Of a stretch of 50,000 bases of DNA, positions 44,321 to 50,000 are shown piece after piece. Position 1 is the stretch's first letter. Every line of letters starts with the position of its first letter. A program made the translations under genes and the position numbers. Where the stretch lies: NCBI RefSeq assembly GCF_011008905.1, contig NZ_JAAIVI010000021.1, forward strand, positions 46,163-96,162, given 5' to 3'. This stretch comes from Wenzhouxiangella sp. XN201 (GTDB lineage Bacteria > Pseudomonadota > Gammaproteobacteria > Xanthomonadales > Wenzhouxiangellaceae). The notes beneath the pieces were generated by a model, which saw nothing but the letters and a program-made list of their open reading frames with translations, had not been told where the DNA came from and made no database searches.

Positions 44321-45409
44321 ATGACGATGCCCGAGCAAGAACGATTGCTGGAACACCTGAAGTTTCTCGTCGAGTGCGACAGCCAGAATCCGCCCCGGCA
44401 GATCACGCCCGAGGCGGGCATGTTCGTGCATGCGCGCGCTGTCTTGGAAGCGGCGGGATTTGACGTGGCCATGTCCGACTACGGCGACGGCCACGTCAAC
44501 CTGTTTGCCCGGCGCGGCGTGGCGACGGTGCTGTTCAACTGCCATCTCGACACGGTGCCGATCGGCGAAGGCTGGAACAAGCCGCCGCTGGAGCTGACGG
44601 TCGAAAATGGCCGGGCATTCGGGCGTGGCGCCTGTGACATCAAGGGTGCAGCTGCCGCGCTGCTGACGGTGGCCGAAACCAGCGACGCGCCCATGGCGAT
44701 CCTTTTCTCTTCCGACGAGGAAGGCGCCGGCGGCTGCTGTGTGCGCAACTTCCTGGCCGACGACTCGCCGGGTCGTTTCGAGCAGGTGATCGTGTGCGAG
44801 CCAACCGCTTGCGAGGCGATTCTCGCCCATCGCGGATTCCTCTCGGTCAAGGGACGGTTTACGGGTGTTGCCGGGCACTCTTCGGAAGGTCGGGCACTGG
44901 CCGACAGCGCAATCCATCGCATGGCGCGCTGGATCGATGCCGCGGTGGCGCATTGTGAATCCGAAAAGGCCGCCGGCCGGCCGACCTGCTTCAACGTCGG
45001 ACTCGCTTCCGGCGGCACCAAGTCGAACGTGATCGCGGGCGAGGCGAATCTGCATTACTCGGCCCGGCTGGGTCCGGGGCAGTCCAATGAAGCACTCCTG
45101 GCCGAGCTGTCCGGCCTGGGCGGAATCGATCAGTGTGCCAACTGGCACGTGCCCTTCTCCGGGCCGCCCCTGCCTGCCGCCGGCCAGGACGAGGTGCCGG
45201 TACGCGCTTTCTGCAAGCGCCATGACCTGACCATCGGCGAGCCGGTCGATTTCTGGACCGAAGCCTCGCTGTTCTCGGCTGCCGGCATGCCGGCCATGGT
45301 GCTCGGCCCCGGCGACATCGCCCAGGCGCACACCGCCGACGAGTGGGTCGCGCTCGATCAGCTCGAACGGGCACTCAATCTCTATCAACGGATCGTCGAC
45401 CATGCCTGA
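44321..45409 (+). CDS. argE': N-acetyl-L-citrulline deacetylase
   Basis: This M20-family zinc amidohydrolase of 362 residues deacetylates N-acetylcitrulline to citrulline. The specificity is inferred from its position between argF'(AOTCase)/argG and the fused argB(A), as in Xanthomonas campestris. Family motifs are FNCHLDTVP (H75 and D77), GRGACDIKGAAAALL (bridging D106), LFSSDEEGAGG (general base and ligand Glu, 133-134), VCEPTACEAILAHRG and GVAGHSSEG. Sequence alone would also permit acetylornithine deacetylase, but the neighbouring AOTCase makes N-acetylcitrulline the expected substrate. It overlaps the next gene by 8 bases. Confidence 0.88.
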   Translation: MTMPEQERLLEHLKFLVECDSQNPPRQITPEAGMFVHARAVLEAAGFDVAMSDYGDGHVNLFARRGVATVLFNCHLDTVPIGEGWNKPPLELTVENGRAFGRGACDIKGAAAALLTVAETSDAPMAILFSSDEEGAGGCCVRNFLADDSPGRFEQVIVCEPTACEAILAHRGFLSVKGRFTGVAGHSSEGRALADSAIHRMARWIDAAVAHCESEKAAGRPTCFNVGLASGGTKSNVIAGEANLHYSARLGPGQSNEALLAELSGLGGIDQCANWHVPFSGPPLPAAGQDEVPVRAFCKRHDLTIGEPVDFWTEASLFSAAGMPAMVLGPGDIAQAHTADEWVALDQLERALNLYQRIVDHA

Positions 45410-46712
45410 AGTCCGCCGCACCGTGATCGAACTGCTCGGCCAGCTCGGCTCCAGCCGGGAGGCCAGGCAGTATCTCAAGCAGTTCTCGCGCATCGAGGAA
45501 TCGCGCTTTGCCGTGGTCAAGGTCGGCGGCGCGGTCATGCGCGATCAGCTCGACGAGATGGCGGCCGCGCTGGCCTTCCTGCAGCGCTTGGGGCTGACGC
45601 CGATCGTGCTGCACGGCGCCGGGCCGCAACTCGATCAGGCGATGGAAGCCGCGGGCGTGCCGATCGAGAAGCGCGACGGCCTGCGCGTCACCACCGAGGA
45701 TGTCATGGCGGTGGCCCGGCCGGTGATCTATCGCGCCAACGCCGCGCTGGTCGACGCCCTGGAAGCACGCGGCGTGCGCGCACGCGGCATTTTGCACGGA
45801 GTGTTCGAAGCCAGGCTGGCCGATCGCGAACGCCTCGGCCTGGTCGGCGAGATCGAACGGGTCGAGCTCGAGCCGGTGCGGACGGCCATTGCCTCGGGCG
45901 CGCTGCCGGTGGTCGCCTGCCTGGGCGAATCACCCGGCGGGCAGGTGATGAACATCAATGCCGACATAGCCGCACGCGAACTGGTCTGGGCGGTGGAGCC
46001 GCACAAGGTCATCTTTCTGACCGGCACTGGCGGTCTGCTCGACCACAGCGGCCGGGTGATTTCGGCCATCAGCCTGCGCACCGATTACGACCACCTGCTC
46101 TCACAGGACTGGGTGCACTCGGGCATGCGCCTGAAACTGCAACAGATCCGGGAAATGCTCGAGCGCCTGTCGCCGGAGACCTCGGTGTCGATCACTTCGG
46201 CCGAAAACCTCACCCGCGAGTTGTTCACGCACACCGGCGCGGGCACGCTGATCCGCCGCGGCGAGGCGATCGACTGGTTCGAGACGCTCTCGTCCGAGCT
46301 TCGTGAGCAGCTCCAGATCCTGCTCGAGAGCAGCTTTGGCCGTGAACTGCGCGCGGATTGGCTGTCCGGGCGTGATGTCGTCGGGCTGCTCTGGGCGGAA
46401 AGCGGCCGGGCAGCCGCCCTGGTGACCACCGGCGTCGACGGGGTGCCCTATCTCGACAAGTTCGTGGTCACACCCGAGGCTCAGGGCGAAGGCCTGGGCG
46501 CGGCGCTATGGCAGGCCCTACGCCAGCGCTTCCCGCAGCTTTACTGGCGTGCGCGTGCCGGCAATCCGATTGCCGGCTGGTATTTCCAGCAGGCGCACAC
46601 CAGCCACCGCCTGGGCGAGTGGATTGTCTATAGCGTGGGCGTGGACGACTTCGGCCTGCTCGGGCGGCTGGTCGGCGATGCGCGGGCGCGGGATCCGGGC
46701 TGGCGAGAATAA
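45402..46712 (+). CDS. argB: Bifunctional N-acetylglutamate synthase/kinase
   Basis: This 436-residue fusion starts and commits arginine synthesis. The N-terminal amino acid kinase domain (about 1-285) has FAVVKVGGAVMRD, LQRLGLTPIVLHGAGPQ, VACLGESPGGQVMNINADIAA and VIFLTGTGGLLDHSG. A C-terminal GNAT/NAT domain (about 290-436) includes LVTTGVDGVPYLDKFVVTPEAQGEGLGAALWQ (read as YLDKFVVTPEAQGEGLG, the acetyl-CoA loop) and RARAGNPIAGWYF. This fused NAGS-K is known from Xanthomonas and resembles vertebrate NAGS. It supplies both the acetylation and the phosphorylation, so no separate argA is needed. It overlaps argE' by 8 bases; the SatD gene follows after a dyad-rich leader. Confidence 0.94.
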   Translation: MPEVRRTVIELLGQLGSSREARQYLKQFSRIEESRFAVVKVGGAVMRDQLDEMAAALAFLQRLGLTPIVLHGAGPQLDQAMEAAGVPIEKRDGLRVTTEDVMAVARPVIYRANAALVDALEARGVRARGILHGVFEARLADRERLGLVGEIERVELEPVRTAIASGALPVVACLGESPGGQVMNINADIAARELVWAVEPHKVIFLTGTGGLLDHSGRVISAISLRTDYDHLLSQDWVHSGMRLKLQQIREMLERLSPETSVSITSAENLTRELFTHTGAGTLIRRGEAIDWFETLSSELREQLQILLESSFGRELRADWLSGRDVVGLLWAESGRAAALVTTGVDGVPYLDKFVVTPEAQGEGLGAALWQALRQRFPQLYWRARAGNPIAGWYFQQAHTSHRLGEWIVYSVGVDDFGLLGRLVGDARARDPGWRE

Positions 46713-46769
46713 TTGCATTTATCTATGCAATTTGATAAAAATGCACTCAGGAATGCATTCTGATCAGAA
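46711..46769. promoter_or_regulatory. Dyad-rich leader of the SatD-family gene
   Basis: Three dyads crowd into 59 AT-rich bases: AATTGCAT-TTATCT-ATGCAATT (46711-46732), GAATGCATTC (46751-46760) and TTCTGATCAGAA (46758-46769). A promoter-like TTGCAT (46713-46718) and TAAAAA (46736-46741) with a 17-base spacer overlap the first dyad. The last dyad ends 3 bases before the ATG at 46773, where a ribosome site would be expected. The protein encoded has a helix-turn-helix, so autoregulation is likely. This is inferred, not shown. Confidence 0.6.
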
Positions 46770-46772
46770 CCC

Positions 46773-47447
46773 ATGACTGAATCCGTCGCTCTGATCGCCG
46801 ATGTGGCCGATTCGCGCCAGGTGGAAGATTTCCCCGGGCGCCGTGACCGGTTGCTGGCGGAGTTGTCCGCGCGTCATCGCCGTCGCGGCTGGAGCCAGTT
46901 TGACTATGCCGTCACGGCCTGGGACGAATTCCAGGGCCTGTTGACCCGGCCGCAGTGGTTGCCCGATGTTGTGTGGGACTTGTGGCGGGCCTTCCAGCCC
47001 CTGTCCTTGCGTGTCGGCGTGGGCTTCGGTGACATCGAGATCGCGCCTGACGCGGCCGACGGGAGGCCGCTGAACGAAGCCGTGACCGGCGCGGCCTTCT
47101 ATCGTGCCCGCGAGGCACTCGATCAGCTTGATGCCCCGACACACGGCATGAGCCGGGTGCGAATCCGGGTGGTCGCGGCCGACTCCGTGCCTGCGGCAAC
47201 CTGCAACGCAGTCCTGCGCCTGGCCGATGCCCTGGTCCAGGACATCACCGATCGGCAGTGGCAGGTGATCGACCGCTACGAGCAGGCGGGCAAGCAAACC
47301 GAAGTGGCCGCCGAGCTCGGAGTGTCGACCTCGACCGTGTCGCGTACACTGGCCAGCGCCCGCTACCGCGAGATCAGGGCCAGCCTGTGCGAGCTGGGGG
47401 AGATACTGGGCGAAACGGTGCGGGATACTGACAATGGCAAGCGCTGA
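46773..47447 (+). CDS. SatD-family protein: cyclase-like palm domain plus HTH
   Basis: This 224-residue protein of the SatD type is of unknown function. Residues 1-120 show a pattern like class III nucleotide cyclases. VALIADVADSR places an Asp at 10, AWDEFQGLL places an Asp at 51, and LRVGVGFGDIEIA and NEAVTGAAFYRAREAL follow. The two Asp residues are 41 apart, close to the spacing of the metal-binding pair in adenylyl cyclases. Residues 175-198 (EVAAELGVSTSTVSRTLAS) form a helix-turn-helix. Enzyme activity is not shown, and the usual GD before EF is WD here, which may weaken it. It is followed after 12 bases by a DUF3307 gene, a pair seen in many genomes. Confidence 0.72.
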   Translation: MTESVALIADVADSRQVEDFPGRRDRLLAELSARHRRRGWSQFDYAVTAWDEFQGLLTRPQWLPDVVWDLWRAFQPLSLRVGVGFGDIEIAPDAADGRPLNEAVTGAAFYRAREALDQLDAPTHGMSRVRIRVVAADSVPAATCNAVLRLADALVQDITDRQWQVIDRYEQAGKQTEVAAELGVSTSTVSRTLASARYREIRASLCELGEILGETVRDTDNGKR

Positions 47448-47459
47448 CGGGGCATCGTG

Positions 47460-48212
47460 ATGGAGATTCTTCTGGCACTGCTGCTGGCGCATCTGGTCGG
47501 CGATTTCCTCGTCCAGCGCAAGGCGGTGATCGAGGGCAAGCGAGCCGGTCGCCTGGCCGCGCTGCTCGAGCACGGTGCCTGGCACCTGGCTTGCCTGGTC
47601 GTCGCCTGGCTGCTGTTCGCCCCGGCGGGCACTGCCATCTGGCAGGTGATCCTGGCGTTTGCGGCGATCGTCGTGGTGCATCTGACCGTCGACTGGCTGA
47701 AGTACCGCTTCGGCAGCCAGCGCCCGTTGACCGCTTTCGTGTTCGACCAGGCCATCCACCTGCTGGTGCTGCTGCTGGCCGCCTGGTGGCTGGCCGGTCA
47801 GCCCGACTGGCAGGCCTCGATCAGTGACTTCTGGCAACTGTCTGGCGGCGCGGCCGGCTGGATGCTGGTCGCTTATCTGATCGTGGTCGTGGTCTGCGGC
47901 TGGTTCAATCGCCTGCTTCTGGCCTCGCTGCTGCCTCAAGGCGAGGATGCCGGCGAAGGCCTGGCCCGGGCCGGCCTGTATATCGGTTGGCTGGAGCGAT
48001 TCCTCATGTTCTCGGCATTCCTGGCACAAGCCTGGGCCGCCATCGGCCTGGTACTGGCGGCCAAGTCGGTCTTCCGTTTCGACAGCGTGCGCAAGCAGCG
48101 AGCGCATGCCGAATACTTTGTCATTGGTACCCTCCTGAGTACCAGTGAAGTCGTCGCCTTTGGTCTGATGTACCAGTGGCTGGCTTCAAGCTTTTTACTG
48201 GGAGCGCTGTGA
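47460..48212 (+). CDS. DUF3307 multi-pass membrane protein
   Basis: This 250-residue inner-membrane protein has six or seven hydrophobic segments and the DUF3307 hallmarks. HLVGDFLVQ (H11, D15, Q19) is followed by EHGAWH (H38, H42), VVVHLTVDWLKYRFG (H74, D78, K81), VFDQAIH (D96, Q97, H100), GLYIGWLER (172-180), AAKSVFRF (K202, R206) and EYFVIGTLLS (from 218). Such a set of conserved polar residues within a membrane suggests an embedded metal enzyme, but no reaction is known. The start may be GTG 47457 or ATG 47460. Its stop overlaps argC by one base (TGATG), so translation of argC is probably coupled to this unrelated gene. Confidence 0.82.
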   Translation: MEILLALLLAHLVGDFLVQRKAVIEGKRAGRLAALLEHGAWHLACLVVAWLLFAPAGTAIWQVILAFAAIVVVHLTVDWLKYRFGSQRPLTAFVFDQAIHLLVLLLAAWWLAGQPDWQASISDFWQLSGGAAGWMLVAYLIVVVVCGWFNRLLLASLLPQGEDAGEGLARAGLYIGWLERFLMFSAFLAQAWAAIGLVLAAKSVFRFDSVRKQRAHAEYFVIGTLLSTSEVVAFGLMYQWLASSFLLGAL

Positions 48213-49159
48213 TGCATCGACTGGCCCTGATCGGCGGACGTGGCTACACCGGATCGGAATTGCTGCGACTGTTGGCTGTTCACGACAGCATCGAGCTGGC
48301 GCTGGCCTCCAGCGACAGCCAGGCCGGCCAGGCGATCGCCGAAGTCGTTTCTGAATGGCCCCATGCCGGGCAGACCTTCGAGGCGCTCGAGCCGAAAGCC
48401 GTCGCCGGTGTCGATGCGGATGTCTGGGTGCTGGCCCTGCCCAACGGCAAGAGCAAGCCCTGGGTCGAGGCCATCGCGCAAGCGCATCCCGATGCCGTGA
48501 TGCTGGATCTGGGCGCCGACTGGCGCTTTGATGAACACTGGGTCTACGGCCTGACCGAGCTCAATCGCGAGGCGCTGCGCTCGGCCCGTCGCATCGCCAA
48601 TCCGGGCTGCTATGCCACCGGTTGCCTGTTCGGGCTGTGGCCGATTCGTCACGCCCTGGCTTCGCCGCCGGTGGCCTTTGGTGTGTCCGGCTACAGCGGT
48701 GCCGGCCGGACCCCATCGCCGCGCAACGATCCCGATCGGCTCAGGGACAACCTGATTCCCTACGCACTGACCGGACATGTGCACGAACAGGAAATCTCCT
48801 CTCACCTGCGTCGCCCGGTGCGCTTTCATCCGCACGTGGCGCCCTTCTTTCGCGGTATTTCGCTGACGATCTCGGTGATGCTGACCGAACCCCAGTCCGC
48901 CGGAGAACTGCAATCCTTGTATCGAACGCGCTACGAGGGGGAGGCATTGATCGAGGTCAGCGACGAGATTCCCGAGATTCGCCAGGTCGCCGGGACGCCG
49001 CGCCTGGCCCTCGGCGGCTTTGCCGTCGACGAGCGCGACACCATGCGCGCCAGTTTCGTCGTCGTGCTCGATAATCTGCTCAAGGGCGCGGCCAGCCAGG
49101 CCCTGCAGAACATCAACCTGGCCCTGGGCCTGGATGAGCGGGCGGGCATCGATGAGTGA
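48212..49159 (+). CDS. argC: N-acetyl-gamma-glutamyl-phosphate reductase
   Basis: ArgC reduces N-acetylglutamyl phosphate to the semialdehyde with NADPH. The 315-residue protein starts MHRLALIGGRGYTGSELLRLL (nucleotide-binding loop). It contains ALPNGKSKPW, DLGADWRF, the catalytic cysteine block RIANPGCYATGC, GVSGYSGAGRTPS and RPVRFHPHVAPFFRGI. The shorter length with the GCYATG block matches Xanthomonas-type ArgC. It starts at ATG 48212 within the DUF3307 stop; a start at 48176 would lie inside that gene and is less likely. Confidence 0.95.
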   Translation: MHRLALIGGRGYTGSELLRLLAVHDSIELALASSDSQAGQAIAEVVSEWPHAGQTFEALEPKAVAGVDADVWVLALPNGKSKPWVEAIAQAHPDAVMLDLGADWRFDEHWVYGLTELNREALRSARRIANPGCYATGCLFGLWPIRHALASPPVAFGVSGYSGAGRTPSPRNDPDRLRDNLIPYALTGHVHEQEISSHLRRPVRFHPHVAPFFRGISLTISVMLTEPQSAGELQSLYRTRYEGEALIEVSDEIPEIRQVAGTPRLALGGFAVDERDTMRASFVVVLDNLLKGAASQALQNINLALGLDERAGIDE

Positions 49160-49186
49160 GTGGATATGGAAAGAAGTGGAACTGGA

Positions 49187-49270
49187 ACCGCAGATGAACG
49201 CGGATTAACACAGATGACAAGAGAACAACCAAAGCAAATCTGCGTTTATCTGCGTACATCTGCGGTTTCA
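49187..49270. repeat. 'ctgcg' inverted repeat between argC and argH
   Basis: The left arm accgcagatgaacgcggatt (from about 49187) pairs with the right arm ending ctgcgtacatctgcggtttc (to about 49270), with further matches inside such as aacacagatgacaa against tctgcgtttatctgcg. It makes a long imperfect hairpin. Similar 'atctgcgttcatctgcggtt' repeats are widespread in many bacterial genomes (recollection). There is no coding capacity. Confidence 0.75.
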
Positions 49271-49307
49271 TTGTTCATTCGAACGGCCGCTACGCCTGGA
49301 GATCCCA

Positions 49308-50000
49308 TTGGCTGACTACATCTGGAAAAAGGACTCGGCCGGCGAAGTCGACGAGCGGGTCATGCGCTTCCTGGCTGGCGACGACGTGATCCTGGATCGC
49401 GAACTGCTGCCCTTCGATATCCGCGCCAGCCAGGCGCATGCCAGTGGGTTGGCGCGCATCGGCGTACTCAGCGACGCGCAGGCCGACTCGATGGTTGCCG
49501 CCCTGAACGAACTGCAGCAGGCATTCGACGCGGGCGAATTCGTGCTCGACCAACGCTACGAAGATGGTCATTCGGCCATCGAGGCCTGGCTGACCGAGCG
49601 CCTCGGAGACATCGGCGGCCGCATTCACGCCGGCCGCAGCCGCAACGACCAGGTGGCGGTGGCCATCCGGCTTTACCTGCGCGATCGCCTGGCCCGGTTG
49701 AGCACCGTGTGTCAGCAGATCGCGCACGTTGCGCTCGATCGTGCGAAATCCGAGGCGATGGTGCCGCTGCCCGGCCATACCCACCTGCAGCAGGCCATGC
49801 CCTCGTCGCTGGGGCTGTGGTGGGCCGGCCATGCCGAGGCCTTTATCGACAACGCCGACCTGGCCAGGCAAACCGCCGACTGGCTCGACGCCAGTCCACT
49901 GGGCACGGCCTCGGGCTTCGGCGTCAACCTGCCGCTCGACCGCGACGGAGTGGCCGAGGCGCTGGGTTTTTCGCGCCTCGTCGTCAATCCGCAGTACGCC
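49308..50000 (+). CDS. argH: Argininosuccinate lyase, N-terminal part (TTG start)
   Basis: ArgH splits argininosuccinate to arginine and fumarate, the last step of the pathway. Only the first 231 residues are in the window; the frame is open at the end. LADYIWKKDSAGEVDERVMRF is followed by DVILDRELLPFDIRASQAHASGLARIGVL, the EDGHSAIEAWLTERLGDIGGRIHAGRSRNDQVAVAIRLYLRDRL block (here HAGRSRNDQVA, the family signature) and GHTHLQQAMPSSLG. I chose TTG 49308 because GGAGA stands 5 bases upstream and no ATG or GTG fits. It would normally be about 430-460 residues in full. Confidence 0.93.
   Translation, partial: MADYIWKKDSAGEVDERVMRFLAGDDVILDRELLPFDIRASQAHASGLARIGVLSDAQADSMVAALNELQQAFDAGEFVLDQRYEDGHSAIEAWLTERLGDIGGRIHAGRSRNDQVAVAIRLYLRDRLARLSTVCQQIAHVALDRAKSEAMVPLPGHTHLQQAMPSSLGLWWAGHAEAFIDNADLARQTADWLDASPLGTASGFGVNLPLDRDGVAEALGFSRLVVNPQYA

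Noticed and set aside
46764-48107. 447-codon open frame on the minus strand across the SatD and DUF3307 genes
   Set aside because: The plus-strand products match known families. The minus frame is Gln/His/Gly-rich without motifs.
1-50000. tRNA/rRNA genes, CRISPR arrays, prophage or transposase genes
   Set aside because: None seen on either strand. The repeats found lack the regular spacer pattern of CRISPR and have no transposase nearby.

Overview
The window looks like a chromosome segment of a high-GC gammaproteobacterium of the Lysobacterales/Xanthomonadales. The best guess is a Wenzhouxiangella-like lineage. The reasons are the Xanthomonas-type arginine route (N-acetylornithine carbamoyltransferase, N-acetylcitrulline deacetylase, fused N-acetylglutamate synthase/kinase), a Xanthomonas/Caulobacter-type TonB receptor next to 'tryptophan halogenase' and SapC genes, and dispersed repeats of a style common in that order. 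This placement is inferred from gene content, without any database comparison. No rRNA, tRNA, CRISPR array, prophage or insertion sequence was seen.

Layout. 0.25-12.2 kb, minus strand: housekeeping genes read pyrE, a DUF4124 protein, a zinc-ribbon DUF3426 protein, fis, purH, purD, uvrD, an alpha/beta hydrolase, pyrF and plsB. Most junctions are short overlaps, and three are interrupted by intergenic repeats or a terminator. 12.4-14.5 kb, plus strand: xthA and an AmpG-like permease, closed by a terminator. 14.5-33.8 kb, plus strand: a sugar-use region. It holds a complete Entner-Doudoroff operon (zwf-pgl-edd-glk-eda) with a sugar-porter gene, then a LacI-type regulator with a lipoprotein GH3 beta-glucosidase, then a TonB-dependent receptor followed by two flavin-dependent halogenase-like genes, a SapC-like gene and a JmjC/cupin gene. 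33.8-41.1 kb: anmK and an M23 endopeptidase divergent from tyrS, a secreted lectin-like protein, a DUF924 protein, a 59-residue membrane protein and a diguanylate cyclase. 41.1-50 kb, plus strand: the arginine genes argF', argG, argE', argB(A), argC and argH (cut by the window end). An unrelated SatD-family/DUF3307 pair is embedded between argB(A) and argC.

How the genes work together. Three near-identical promoter/operator modules stand before zwf, before the LacI gene and before the TonB receptor. In each, a near-palindromic site centred on AGCGCT begins at the -35 box of a 17-bp-spaced promoter. This makes one probable regulon: outer-membrane uptake of a beta-glucoside or oligosaccharide, surface or periplasmic hydrolysis by GH3, inner-membrane import, phosphorylation by Glk, and Entner-Doudoroff breakdown. 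The halogenase/SapC/JmjC genes lie directly behind the receptor, past an intrinsic terminator that probably lowers their expression. Their biochemical role is unknown and they are the best candidate for an undescribed system here. A second candidate is the SatD/DUF3307 pair. The SatD N-terminal domain looks like a class III nucleotide-cyclase palm domain joined to a DNA-binding helix-turn-helix, its leader holds three dyads, and its partner is a membrane protein with conserved polar residues typical of an enzyme.

Repeats. A 107-bp element at the left edge recurs in inverted orientation 42 kb away, with further partial copies. Two copies of a 'cttggcg' inverted-repeat element, one 'ctgcg' inverted repeat and one 7-bp tandem repeat occupy other intergenic gaps.
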